DNA of 64,000 bases from Trebouxia sp. TZW2008 (GCA_002118135.1 BDIU01000271.1:1-64000); one strand, 5' to 3'. Shown: positions 33,237-45,975, counted from the first letter of the stretch. Translations and numbers: made by a program. The notes: generated from the letters alone by a model not told the origin.

Positions 33237-36200
33237 CAGGAGGACAGCCAGGATGCAGAGACAATGTTATCAGGCAGTGAGAGAAGCCAAAGCCAGACTG
33301 ATGATGACTGCTATGCTCTGTTAGCGGCCCTGCTGCCTGAGGGTAATCTTCCAGATAGGCCCTGCCCAGAAGAGGTGGTTGGCTATCCCTCAGAAGTGTT
33401 TTGTGTTCCCAAGGTGATACTTTTGAACAACAAACCAACTGAATATCTGCGCCAGTAGCTGTCACAACCTCTGGAGATGTTCAGCACTGCAGCTTGACTG
33501 CTCTGCAACGGATGTTGGTGTTTTATGTCCAAGCAAAGTCATGTGGCTACTATGAGTGTACAATCAGCATCTCGCATGTGCTTGGAACACGTCTGCTTGT
33601 CATGAGGTGAAAGTCACTCTGCCTTAGCTGTTGACAGCCAGACGCATCCACAGACCTGGAAGGCATTTTTTTGTGGATCAAGCTGTCTGTTCGCTTGTTT
33701 TCTCGGCATTGCCAGGCCTCACAAAGCACTGATTGCATGTATCATCCTGCACTCAGCATTGCCGGGTCAAACAAAACTGATTGGGTCACTGTGTGCAGCT
33801 GGCATCACCAGAATGGCATCACCGCAGCCTGGCCCTACTGGAGCACTTTGGCATCCCTTGGAGACGCAGCTGGCACCTGCTGCAGGCTCCCTTTGCCCCT
33901 GAGGGCGACGTCTTCACCCTCAGAATGCAGTCCCTGGGCGTCATTGGGCAGGGCGATTTTGGCATTGTGCACCAATAAGTGCACTGCTATGTCTGCCTTG
34001 TGCACAGGCTCAGTGTGGCTTGACTGCTTCTGGGCACAAGTCTCGTGATGGCTGACATGACAGCTCATGCTTGGACCTGCCAGCAACACATGCATGTATG
34101 AAGGTTACATGCCAATGCATTTGCTGTCTGTTTTAAACATTGTCACACTGGTCAAACGATTCTGATCCCAAGTTGGGCTTGCAGCCATGCAAGCATGATT
34201 GTGTGTTGGAGAGAATGATTGATTGCTTGATGGCTGTGCACAACCATACTGCCTTCTGCTTGTCTGCTTGGGCATGCCAACACTGCAATGCTGCTGTCCT
34301 TGCATGAGTATGCTGGCATCAAGACTCATGCGCAGACTCAGTATGGCCCTTGACTGCTGCTGGGCGTGAGAACTCTCATTTTGACATGCCTGTCATTTTG
34401 TGCTGTGATGTAGAGCTAAAGTGTTGTGAAATGCAAGTTGACGTCAGTAGCATTCAAGCTTGGAACACAGTCATGAAAGATGTGCAGTTACCACCGCCAG
34501 CTCTCTGACAAGAGCTTGATTCCAGCAGAGAGTCATTTGCTGAAATCAAGAAGTTCGTGTGAAAATGCTCACTCATCTATGTTTGTTCTGGCAGTGGGCA
34601 AAAGTTTGTGGGCCCAGAGCCGCCAATAGACGGCAGCGCCGGCTGGGTGACAGGCTGTGTGCCTGTGGCTATCAAGATGGTCAGCAACAATGCTGCTGGA
34701 CAGAGAGAGGCTGACAGCTTGAGCCGTGTCAGGGCCCTGCAGGAGCAGCAGCAGGCTGAGCCCTGCCATGTGGCCCGCTTTGAGGGCTGCTACCTACATG
34801 CTGATCAGCAGACTCAACAAGAGCGCCTGTGCATACTTACCAGGTGCCTCACTTACCATCTCTGTGCAGGCACATTTCTGATGTGTCAAGGCAGCAGATT
34901 AACCCCTGTCATGTGCCCCGCTGTTAGGGCTGCTACATGCACACTGCAGGTGTATACACGGCAAGAACATGCATTGACTGTGTTGCTGAAGGCTGTCACG
35001 CTGGCAGCTGAGGCCGACAATGTTACACTCTGTTAACAGGGTGCAATGGCCGCAGGTATGTGGAGGGCAAAGACATGCAAGGGGCTTTCTCCTTGCTGTA
35101 CGAGGATACAGTGCTAGCAGCCCAGGGCGATGTGCTACTGCTGCAGCAAGGCAAGCATGCCTTCCACAAAGCTGTCAAGGAGGCCTTCAGGCAGATGCTC
35201 AAGGGCAGGATCCTGCTCTGCATGAAACGTTGTCAACAGATACATGCAAGTCTGATGCACTGCTTGCTTGTGAGTACTCAGCAGCAGTCTGCTGGCCTGA
35301 TCTTTACTTCTGTTAAGTTATCACCATCTCCGCATGCAAAGTGCAAGACCACCCAGAAAACCTGCAGCCTGTAGCCAACAAAGATCTACCAAATCAAAGA
35401 AAGGCTTAAAGCTTTGTTGTGTCTGCACAGCCTCTGCACACTCAGAACAGTTACAAAATCTGAGTGTGCAAATTTCACACACTCAGATTTGTGTGAGTGT
35501 GTGACATCTCAGTGGTCTTTCAGGTGCGGCATGCAGGCTTGACTTTCTGATGGCTGCAGGGACTCAGCGTCATGCATGCCTGTGGCTTAGCCCATCTTGA
35601 CCTGGAGTTGGACGACGTGAAAGTGAGGATGGGCCGAGATGGCACGGACCTGCACCTGACAATCCTTGACCTGGGTTCTGCCCAACCGCACAGCATCCGT
35701 AAGCTTGACACCTAGCTTGTGCACATTGGATGCCCTCAAGAAGCTGATGTCATTTGCGTGTGTAGCTGATGACATTCGCCTTAGCGACACATCCCCTGTC
35801 TTGTCACCGCCTGATTGCACTGTGTCCGGCGGAGCAGGGCATGCTTACTGTTGCTTTTGTTAAGATGATGCTTTTGACACATGCAGCTGCTATAGGCTGT
35901 GGTACTTGAGCCACATTGCTTTGTTCTTTGCACGTGACATAGCACAAGTGTACATTACACTTTCATATTGTCTGCATGCAATATGCCGTGGAGTCACGTG
36001 CCTGGCACGCGTGCAGCAATGCAGCGTGCTGGCAAAATCATAAGGCATCATTTGATGACAGGACTTCGGCCACATAATGCTGGCACTGGTGCCCAGCGCA
36101 TAAGACCAATCAATATGATTTTGTTATTCCAGTTTGGTCATTGTTCTATTGTAAGACACTAGGAGATGGCTGCAGGATGCTGGGAGGTGCAAGGCCATGT

Positions 36201-37001
36201 GGGCTATTTGAGCCCTGAGGGCATTAATCTGTTTGGCGAAGCTGAAGTGCACTTGGTGGGGCTTCCCTCTGACATGTGGACTGTGGGCTGCCTGTTCCTG
36301 GAAGTACTCATCGGCCAGCCGATCTTCATCACCCGTGAAGTCCGCCAGCAGCCTGGTCAGGCGCAGCTTATGCACACCATGCAGTGTCAGGCTCAGTGGG
36401 TAAGCCGCTCTGCATGCATGAGCTTTGATGTGGCTGCTCTCATGCATGCTCATATGCAAGGTCATATGCATGTTCTACGCCTGAATGCACTTGACTGCAG
36501 CTCTTTCTGAGCATAGATGGCTTGATCTGCCTGGCTTGAAAGCTGCAAGCTGAAAGTCAGGCAAAACAGCACATGAACACCTCATTGTTACTAAATTTAA
36601 GCAAATGATTTGGGTTGGAGCTAAGTGAAACTCAGTCGGCCGTCACCGCAGGAACGCTTGCAGCAGTCAGCGGATAGCAACCTCGATGGCATCTGCCTTG
36701 GCTATAGGCTCTGCTTGGTACAAGACTTGGATTGTTGTATCAAATCACTGGCTGACTTCGAAAGCTTGCGGCACATGCAGTGACTGTTGATTAAAGCATG
36801 TCTGAGTGGTGATGATGACATGCAGGCGCAGAACATGCTAAATGGCGATGTGCTGCCAATTGGTTTGGACAGCCTGCATCAGCTTATTCCAGACAACTCA
36901 GACGTTTGACAGACGTTTTGCGTGGACTGCTGCTATTGGACCCCTATGTTAGGCCTACTGTTCAGCAGGCTTTGTCACATCCATACTTTACCACAGCCTG
37001 A
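33237..37001 (+). pseudogene. Protein kinase-like gene with disabling lesions
   Basis: Exons seen: 33237-33414, ~33799-33974, ~34595-34851, ~35055-35194, ~35552-35700, ~36178-36399 and 36825-37001; the 5' end is not found. Kinase motifs in order: IGQGDFGIVH (Gly loop), VAIKMV (beta-3 Lys), HLDLELDD in place of HRDLKxxN, LDLG in place of DFG, GYLSPEG (APE-like), SDMWTVGCLF and DPYVRPTVQQALSHPYF at the end. The catalytic-loop Lys and metal-binding Asn are replaced by Glu and Asp. Two lesions stand out. The donor after the Gly-loop exon is ATAAGT instead of GTAAGT, so the frame meets TAA. An 11 bp duplication at 36907-36917 introduces TGA and a frameshift. It may be a recent pseudogene or an inactive allele. 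Confidence 0.65.
34880..34960 (+). repeat. Decayed copy of the kinase beta-3 exon edge
   Basis: CAGCAGATTAACCCCTGTCA and the following CCCGCTGTTAGGGCTGCTAC echo the real exon at about 34747-34800 (CAGCAGGCTGAGCCCTGCCA, then CCCGCTTTGAGGGCTGCTAC). The copy contains a TAG where the exon has TTTGAG. Confidence 0.75.
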
Positions 37002-38271
37002 ACACATGGTGTCCACATTACGCCCACTTCAGGATTTGATGCTGGAGTTTAGCAATCGCTCATGTATAGATATCAGCCAGCATTGCAGCAAGACATGCAA
37101 AGATCAGCTGCTCAGGGTGCAGCTATGCTGCCTCAGCATTGCAGAATATGCTCAGCTTGACAATAGACAGGTTTCAGCCAGCATCTCAGTTCACATGGTT
37201 GCGCCAAGCAGCTGTTGCGTTCTTGTCTGGGGAGCAGCTTCTGTGACAATGATCTTTCTCTTTTTTTGTTGCAGATCTTCTGTATTTTCCCTGTGAACAT
37301 TGCTTACAATTGCAGGGCTAGGGTCACATTTTGGGTTTGTGTTGCTTTGTGAAGGTAGGCCAAGTGAGATGACTTCTGCTGCTGTTTTGACCAGTGTTTG
37401 CCGCAGCAGCAATACTTTGCACTCCAATCAATTAACAACACAGCATATTGAGATAGATTTTGATTAGATCTCAGTCCAGGCTTGACAATGTGGCGCTGGA
37501 ATAATGAAGATTACTCCATCAATAGGGTGCCCTGTCTGGTTTTCCTAAGACAGGCTCATCTGCATCGCTGTAGCTCGCTTCTCTTGCTATGACGTTGGGC
37601 TGCACCTGGCCTTTTTCAAGCACTTGAGCTTGTCTGTCACACAGTATTTTGGATCCTTTTTTGATGATCACAACTATCATGTATCAGGCCTATGTATGGG
37701 CATCGTGTGACAGCTGTCAGTGATGTACTACATACGGTAAGCGTCAAAATGATGATCCGCTGTGTGCAACACTGATGCTAATGACATGCACTTCAGAGAT
37801 CATGTCAGTCGTTGGAGCCTTCACGGCACTGCCAGATGAATTCTCCAACGACCTAACATTGCCTGCTGATGTGCACAACAGAGCAGCCACACTTTCGGTA
37901 TACCAGCTGTTGAAGACCAAACGGCACAACATTAAGGGCAGGATCGTAAAGCAGGATGTCTGTCCGGATATCCGTCAACAGACCGTGTGTATTGGTCAGG
38001 TGTACTGCGCTTGAGCAGACAGTCAGATACGTCCACAGACTTCTTGCAAGTGAGATCTCTAGCCTGATAGCCGTTGGCGACGTTCATTCCACAATCGTAG
38101 CGCGGCTGTGCAACGACAATCTAGTGGCAGCCACAGAGCTTCCACAGGCTTGTTACGGCTTCAGGTAAATTTGAGCATTGCAGTCATAGTAGAAAACAAT
38201 AACGTCGTGGGAAGTACCATTTACGCAGCTCGCAACACTGCAGTGGCAATTCTGCAACCGCCTGTGGCGAG
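37002..38271. other. Intergenic, no supported gene
   Basis: 3' flank of the kinase-like gene and 5' flank of the esterase gene. A 70-codon ATG frame at 37956-38168 has no splice partner or recognisable content. Confidence 0.45.
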
Positions 38272-41200
38272 ATGACAGAAGGCATGGAGCTTGATCCGCA
38301 ACTGCAGGCATTTTTGGAAAAATACAATGCGATGGGAAATCCAGGAGACTGCAGCGGTCAGTCTATCGACGAAATGCGAAATCTTTTCGAGCAGCCATAC
38401 AAGTAAGTCTTTTTCTTGCAGCTTGCTTGAAGCACAGTGCTGCCTGAAACGCGCAAAGGCAATCACCTTGCATCTTCAAAGCATGCAAGCAAGATGTAGC
38501 ATTCAGTTGGCGAGTTGCCACAAGCATGACTCAGCGCATTGCCCTACTTGTCGAACGCAGAGCTGCAGCAAAGCAGCAAATGAAGCCTGCTCGCAGCCAC
38601 AGCGCACAAGTATTGTGCAGCAGTTTGACATAGCAGCAAGACTTGCCAAGGGGTTTACAACACCTCTGGTCACATGTCTGGACCTTTCAGAACTCTTCCC
38701 AAAGCTTTGCAGTTTGCAGCATTGTGGCCCAATGGTGCTTGAGCCTGCAATGCAATGTACAGTGCATGCAGTATTCAGGGTTGCAGCAGGTCTTGTCTGC
38801 AAATTTGAAAGCTGTACAGTGCAGGCAAGTCAAGTCAAAGGTTCAAGTGCAGCAGCTCACCAATCGGCAAATCCCAGGACCAGAAAACAATCAGATTCCA
38901 GTGCGCATATACCACCCTGCAGATGCAAAGCCAAGGAAAAGAGGTCTTCCAATTTTAATGTATTTCCACGGAGGATGCTTTTTCTCAGGAGACTTGGACA
39001 CCTACGACGACTTGTGCCGCAATCTGGGGCACCTCTCTGCATACATTGTGGTTTCAGTAGGCTACAGGTACATCCTCTTTAGGTTTTGGACAATGCATGT
39101 GAAACTATCTCCCAATGATCGGTTTGCATGCACATAAACGCCTTGCGGTCTGTGTCACACCAGCGGCAGTTCATGATGTCTTCAAAAGTGCCCAAAGATG
39201 CTGTTTGCCACCAAGTCATGACACCTGATGCACACGAAGCCTTTGGCAGTCCTGGCAGAAATGAGCAGCGTGGGAAGAGTTGCTCCTGTCAGCATAGCAG
39301 CGTCGCTATGCTGTCGCTGCCTATGCAGCATTGTCGAGCATAAATATCGTAGTTCAGCATGTGACATGGCATCTGCCAATGTGGCAACGACCGTCATTCA
39401 ATGGAAACTACAATGCATGCTATAGACCGACGCTGACTTTCTGGTCAAGATCATGGCTGAGTTATGACTCCCTCCATTACATAGGCGCATGAGAGTGCAG
39501 ATCCTCTTGGCGAGCATGTCTTCTGATGATGCAGGCTAGCTCCAGAGCACAAGTTTCCAGCAGGCCATTTGGACTGTTACGCAGCCACCAAGTGGGCGCA
39601 TGAGAATGCTGCCAGCCTAGGGGCTGACCCCACCCAGCTCGCTGTGGGGGGTGACAGTGCAGGGGGTTGCATGGCTGCTGCTGTTTGCCTGATGGCGCGT
39701 GACATGAAGGGGCCCAAGATAGCCATGCAGTTATTGATATACCCCATGACGCAACCCACTGGCAAATATGGTAAGCTTTGTTTACATGTGATTGGCTGCA
39801 ACGCCTTTTGGCCCTGTCACTTAGGGGCCCTGTACCCTGACGTGCAACGACTCTCACGTACATTGTGCTGTCATTTCGCAACGCTTGCACAGCACAACAT
39901 GTCGGCCTGTTGGACCCCTATAGATCTGCAAGCTTGGGAAGTACATCGACCAGCAATCAAAGGCTGACAAATCTGCTGTTGCATGTAATGAATGACTCAA
40001 CACCAATGATCTGCATGCTGCTAGGACCACAGCAACAGAAACATCAGCCTGATGTCAGCTCTTCATGCCTCACACAAGGCTATGTCACCGACATTGCAGC
40101 AAGCTTGTGATGCAGACATTCCAGTCAGTTTGACAAAAGAAATCTTGTCCATTGAGCTTCATTTAGAAACTTGGAACAAGCAAGGCATGTGGCACACATA
40201 TGTTGTGCAAACGCTGGGAACTGTCATTACATGCAAGAAATTTCAAAGCACGACGTTGACGCTGCCACGCATGCCTCAAGGTTCTGGAATAAGCAGGCGC
40301 TCGTCTTTGCAGAATCTAAGTCAATGGAGGAGCTAGGCCACACAGCACCAATCCTCTCAAAGCAGCATTGTCAGGCAGGTTATGAGCGTCTGGTGAACAA
40401 TTCAGAGGAGCAGTTCAGCGAGCTGCTAGACTTGAACCATGCCCCTACTGTCAAGCAGCTGCCCCCTGCATACATCATGACAGCGCAGTATGACTGTTTG
40501 CGAGATGAGGCAGAGTACTATGCTGCAAGGCTGCATAAGAATGGAGTGCAGGTACAACTGCTGTGCTGGCCGTTCATCCATTCATTCATGTGTTGGTCCA
40601 TTCATTCCTTCAGTCATTCATCATGAACGCAAGTCAGACAAGCTCAGCAGACCTGTGCTGGACGGCTTGCATCAAACATATTTGAGCTTGACCAAAAGTG
40701 AGCATTGGCTTCTGCATGGTGGCAGACAGCTCTGTGTTGTGTGAACAGGAATGTGTTGACAGCTAATTGGCATCGTTTGTGCTTCTCCCTGGTGGCATCC
40801 TCAGCCATCTGAACAGCTGCAGAGTGAGCATTGGCAGGCTCTGCACACATGCCATGCTGCATGCAACGAGGTGCACGTAGCCATGTGGAAGTTGCAGGAA
40901 TTGTCAGTAGTAATGATCAAATGTGTGCATACTGTTTGCAAGTGCTGAAGAGCAAACGCTCTGCCTCAAAGCACATGACTGTGTTACAGTTTCCTGCTGC
41001 TTTGTCTCACCACGGTGATGAGGATCTCCTCAGCAACCCAATTGTCAATTGGCTCTGACTTGTCATGGCTTCATACACTGATCACCATTGCTCATGCCTT
41101 GTGAAGTCGAGCCTGCATGGTGACTGCTGCTGCCTACATGCCTCACTTGCGCCTCAAACTTGCTCCTCAGCAGCATGCACCAATGATTAATGAGGCATTG

Positions 41201-41442
41201 TGCTGCAGACAAAGGCCAAACGATATGGTGGGGCTGTTCATGGTTTCATTCTTATGGGGTCATTAGCAGAGATACGCTGCTCAGTCAGAGCTTTGGAGGA
41301 TGCTGCTATTGCATTGCGACAAGCTGTCAAAGAAGAAACTGAGCCTTGGGATTTGAGGTCATACCTGATTGCTGCAGCTACAGTCATTGCATTTATTCTT
41401 GTCAAACTGTATCATTATTACAAGACAGGCAGGGCAGTGTGA
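38272..41442 (+). CDS. HSL-family alpha/beta-hydrolase (carboxylesterase) with C-terminal membrane anchor
   Basis: Five exons: 38272-38402, 38825-39067, 39535-39770, 40313-40551 and 41209-41442. They sum to 361 codons in phase (360 aa). Oxyanion-hole motif [10 protein letters not shown], nucleophile GDSAGG (exon 3), catalytic Asp in YDCLRDE (exon 4) and His in AVHGF (exon 5). This is the arrangement of the hormone-sensitive-lipase/GDXG family. The last ~40 residues form a hydrophobic helix ([19 protein letters not shown]) followed by a basic tail, suggesting a tail-anchored enzyme on the ER or another membrane with its active site in the cytosol. Bacterial and plant relatives are usually soluble and lack this anchor. 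Confidence 0.92.
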
Positions 41443-42187
41443 TATCCGGGGGTCACTAGGGCCGTACATCAACTGTATAGGGGTGACAACAACACTGTCA
41501 GGCTGTATCTTGACCTCTTTGCTGGGCATCTGTCATGCCTTGACAGATGTTCTGCATGCTCCAGTCTTTGAGTCAAGGGCAATCGGCAGTGCTGCTAAGC
41601 TGAAAACTGCATCAAGTTCAGCCTTCAAGTTGGCCCTGCCCGTGGGCAATTGATTGCCGTTTGCTGCGTCCAGCTGCATGCACACTGTCAGGCTTCAGGC
41701 TGACCGACGTGCATCTCCGACACAAAGACTCAGGTGGCACCTGATCAGCATTTCAAAATCATTTCGAGCACCTATGCTGTGCTGTGCGAAGTTGGGAAGC
41801 CCGAGGTCAAACTTCAAAATCGATCGCCACGGCATCTTCCCAAGCAGCGTCAGCGAACAGCGCGCTCGTCTTGTCTTTTCGCACGCTTCAACTCGATGTT
41901 GCAGGAGTCTTACAGCCTTATTAGCTTCAGCTACAGCTGTACAGCAGGCGCCCGCAGGCAAGCAGCGGTGGGACCAGCGTTCGGGCGTAGGCGCCCACCC
42001 CGGCGCTGACGGGTGCAGGAGGCCAGGCCAAAATTCACCACGGCTACACCGATTGCGACGGCAACGTCGTCAACGTGAAGACTTGCTGCCCTGAATTTGT
42101 TGCCGTGTTTGCAGAGGCGCCTGCTTCATCCTGGCCTTCAGCTGGCAACACCTTCAGCTGATCATCAGATCGGATAACGGTCTATCC
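41443..42187. other. Intergenic; GC-rich open stretch before the next gene
   Basis: Mostly non-coding. From about 42015 to 42161 a plus-strand frame encodes GGQAKIHHGYTDCDGNVVNV and continues to a TGA. It looks coding and follows a TGCAG acceptor-like site, but no first exon with a start was found. Confidence 0.3.
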
Positions 42188-45145
42188 ATGCCACTTTCTG
42201 AGAAGCGATCTGAGACACAGACAGGCAAAGGCAGGGTAAGCTGCAATTCCCGGGCCTTGTTGGCAGAATTCTGATACTTGCATACGGCTTGAAGGTGTTC
42301 CTGACCTCACAGAAGCAGACATCTGACTGTGCTGCTGCTGTCAATGCAGCCTCACAGCAACACAGCGTTTAGCGCAACAAAGAAGCAGGAAAGAGACAGG
42401 CGTGCAGTCATCCAAAACACTTCAAATTCCAGGACTCACTCCCAATCCTCTCTCAGCGCCACAAACCACACCACAACAAGCAGTCACGACGCTCTCCAGA
42501 ATTTCAAGGGTAGTTTGGTTCATGATGTCAGAGACCCAGCCTCCATGAACCCCATTGGCAGTGGCCGCATCAGGTCGCAAACTTCACAATCTGTCAACAG
42601 CCTGCCACTGAGACAAGAAGGCAAGCAACTGAGGGCAGAAACAGCAGGCAACACAGTTTTCTCATTCAAGGTTGGTGATTGGAGTCCAGTCAGATCTGGT
42701 GACACGATTAAACGACACACAGCTTCTTTGTATGCAAAAAGCAATGGTCTGTTTACACACATGCCCCAGCACCACAGGCAACAAGCTGCAGTGCATGCAG
42801 CCTGCGATACAAATCTCGAAAGCATTTGTATGTTGTCACATAGCTCTCTTGGAGCTGTGGTATCCTATTTAATCCTATGCGGCATCATAGGCAACTTACT
42901 CCAGTATACCAAGCGTACTCATTCCGGGGTCTGCTGCCAGCGTCCACTTGACTACTACTAGCTAAGAAGCAAAGCCCATAACCTCTGCGGCAAAGCTGTT
43001 TGACAACAGCATCACAACTGTGACCTGGACTGGGCTAGTTCTGTGTTTGCACTGAGCATGGGATCTGTGCTGAGCAGGTTCTGCACTTGGCCATGCAGGA
43101 GAATGCCTTTGATGCCTTCAGATCGGCGCTTCAGCCATCAGCACTGACAAAGCTGCCATTTCACACTGTGCAAGGCAGCATGCCCCCTTTTAAACCTAGC
43201 CACCGTCATCAGTCACAGCAGCATGCCAGCCTCAGGGACCCGCCTGGACGTGGCTCTCCCCTCAGTGCTCTTTCACAATCCATAAATCTACACAATGAGA
43301 GCTTTGAGCCATACGATGCCAGGCATGTGCGACCAGGCTATACTGAGTCTTCAGAGATGAGGCCGACCCCGCCCCCACCTGCCCGTCTTCTGCAACGCTC
43401 CAGTTTAACCACCTCCCCTCCACCTTCAAACACCTCCTTCCTGTTCTCCAAGCCTCACAACCTGTTCACAGACCGCGACCGTAGTCCACCTCCCCCTCCT
43501 CAAACCCGCTCCTTCAGTCCTGTCTGGTCCTCAAGCTCAAAGAACAACCCTCTGTTCCAGGAATCGCTGCACACAGGTTCCACCTATGACACCCAGCAGG
43601 TGAACAATTGATGAGCAGGCAACATCAGGTCACTGCAGCATGGACACATGCTGCGGCTGTGGTAGCTTGAGCTGCTGCCCATTGCATATCACTCAGCTTC
43701 AGCACACCTGCTTGCACTGAAAGCAACATGCTTGGGAACCCTTGCACTGAAAGCAACATGCTGGAAAACCCGAGCAGGTGCAATCATCAATGACATGCCT
43801 TGCATGCTACATGCCGTTGCAAAAGACTACACCTGTGACTCATTTCCACATTCACAGCGGCTGATGATCCTAGCAAGCATAAACAGCTGCAAAATGTGTG
43901 TGCCTCAGGTGGACCTGGCAGCACCTCTCACTGATGTACAAGGAACATCTTCTGAGCACTACCATTCCTTCATTGAACCATTCAGATTGCCATTTGGCAG
44001 TACACAGCAGCCCCAACATGATGCTGCTCAAGTTCGCCTTGTTCCTGCCCAGACTGTGCAGCAGGTACGCTATGCATGACCTCCAATTTTTGCATTCCAG
44101 ACACTCAAGTATTGACAGATGCTGGGCTTGAGGTTGATAAAAGCGCTGAAAGACTGCATCAAGACCGCACTGCGCACTTTTGGATCAAGTCAGCAACTGG
44201 CTGTTGGCTCAAATTGACAGGAACCACAGGCTGGAAGTGCTTTTGCTCTGACATGGTCTGCTGCAATGCTGTGCATCAAGATTCAGCATGTACTGTGATG
44301 CTGTAACAGGGTCTGCGCCACACTCAGTCAAGCTGCACTCTTTGCCATGGTGCTTCTGCTAGCATCATGTTTGTGGCAGCTCGCAGACAGCAATCTGCCA
44401 TCTGCAACACAGGATCCTGCAGGTTTCTTTTCTGCAAGTCCTGTATGTTTACATGAGTGGCATCTGTGCAGGTGGAGGTGAGCATGTTGCAGCGCTGCAT
44501 TGCATAGAAAGGCGCAGCGCTGGCTGCGCAGGATGCAGTATTGGCTGAGAAGGACCTAGCGCTGGCAGCAAAGGATGCAGTATTGGCTGAGATGGTGACA
44601 GCACTGGCTGAGAAGGACACAGCATTGGCTGAGAAGCACACAGCATTGGCTGAGAAGGACACAGCATTGGCTCAGAAGGTATATCATCAGTGTGACAGAT
44701 CAACAACTGGGTTGTTGGCTCCAGCATATCAGAGCTGCATACAGTCAGTAATGCAGCTGTTGTTACCAGTCTTTCCAGTACTGTTGAGTCTCCTGAGCTC
44801 AGGCAAGCTTGAGCCAAAGTGCACTGCTCGCTGAGCTCTCTCCTGCAGCACTGATGCAATCAATGGCGTCTGATGTTGCATACAACAGCAAGCCTCCAAG
44901 TGTGCAACACAGTACATTACAACCAGGCCATTGTTGGACAGCACTTTGTAATTTGTGTGATGGCTTGATGGCTGTGCGTGCAGGATAGCCAGATTAAGGA
45001 ACTTCACGAAGCCCTCTCCAAATACCAGGCACAGCTGCAGGGGAAATGTGCAAAAACACAGACACAGCGGCAGTCTGTCAATGAAGTACGAGATGGAATG
45101 GAGACATTGGCAGGCCAACTTATCGCTCTGAAGAATAGGCTGTAG
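42188..45145 (+). CDS. Ser/Pro-rich protein with C-terminal heptad-repeat coiled coil
   Basis: Six exons: 42188-42235, 42350-42670, 43099-43599, 43909-44064, 44508-44678 and 44984-45145. They sum to 453 codons in phase (452 aa). The first two thirds are disordered: Ser/Thr/Asn-rich, then Pro-rich (PTPPPPARLLQ, SPPPPPQTRSFSP). Exon 5 is a tandem array of heptads (TALAEKD), followed by an exon with coiled-coil character ending VRDGMETLAGQLIALKNRL. The exon 5 acceptor was set at the AG ending at 44507, because an in-frame TAG occupies that position upstream. I do not recognise the protein. The layout suggests a scaffold or cytoskeletal/centriolar component, but this is only inference. The stop is followed 125 bp later by TGTAA. 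Confidence 0.72.
44529..44678 (+). repeat. Exonic 21 bp minisatellite encoding heptads
   Basis: About seven 21 bp units (consensus ACAGCATTGGCTGAGAAGGA C) encode L-A-E-K-D-T-A heptads. The last four are nearly identical, indicating recent expansion within coding sequence while preserving frame. Confidence 0.88.
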
Positions 45146-45162
45146 CTTTCGCCGCTAGCTCC

Positions 45163-45975
45163 TCAGCAGCTGTTTCCCTTGTCAAGAGCTTCTCGTCTCG
45201 GTGCTATTGTGACAAGCTCGACTATAAGGGCGTCGGCTGAGGTGTTATGTGGTAGTCTGCAAATCTTGGTGTAATGAGTGCAACAAGCTCTTTTGGCCGC
45301 ATTGCCTTGTCTATGTCGTAAGGAAGTTTCAGACTGCATGACTAAATTAGCTAAAGCCTGAGCAGCACTTGAGAGACAACTTTCAGTCAGGTGCACAAAC
45401 AAAGTGAGTGCTCATGGGTGCTTGTCAAGGCTGTGGCATGAGTACCAATGCATAGGTTGCTGTGCTCACCTTGTCAGAAGGCCTCGTGCTGAAGGCTCCA
45501 GGTGTTGAGGTGCTTGGACAGCTTCTGAGGCAATCTTGACATGACTGTCTTGTTCAAGCCATTGATCTACCCGCCATGACACAGCTCTCCAGCCAGTTGT
45601 CACCTACAGCCAAGCATTTTTTAGCATGCCTCCAGGTTTTAATACGTCTGAATAGGTTGCCTTGTCAGGCTCAGTGAAGGCTCCACCAACGCCTCTGCAT
45701 ACGTAGTCAGTGCAGTGAAGGCAAGGGTGTCTGTTTGAGCACATACAGTGTGGAACGGTGCCACTTGATTGCCTGTTGTGCAGAGCAGGCAGTGGCTTCT
45801 TCAGGCAAGCCTCAATGCATGATGGCCATCGACCAGTCTAGCCTTTCCCTACCATGATGCTGCAGCCTCCAAGATCATGCTTTGCAACATCATGCTTTAC
45901 ATGAGCCAGCTTCACAACGAAATGGTTGACTTGCTTGCGCCGTTTGGTCTCCGCTGCATGCCTTTGACTTGTCAT
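45163..45975 (-). CDS. Possible small minus-strand gene (unresolved exons)
   Basis: An ATG at 45975 opens MTSQRHAAETKRRKQVNHFV and stays open to about 45855, where GTAGGG could be a donor. At the other end a frame follows a CTCAG acceptor (about 45357) and runs 65 codons to a stop at 45163. Intervening exons could not be phased with confidence. The placement is sensible: divergent from the NAT gene by about 170 bp and convergent with the coiled-coil gene. No function is recognised. Confidence 0.25.
45270..45274 (+). terminator. Candidate TGTAA polyadenylation signal of the coiled-coil gene
   Basis: TGTAA about 125 bases after the stop at 45145. Confidence 0.35.

Noticed and set aside
38291..39082. 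263-codon plus-strand ORF overlapping the esterase
   Set aside because: It runs through intron 1 and an alternative frame of exon 2; the esterase motifs are in the spliced frame, whose phase closes exactly.
44324..44662. Minus-strand repeat ORF rich in SFSANA
   Set aside because: It is the antisense reading of the 21 bp heptad minisatellite in the coiled-coil gene.
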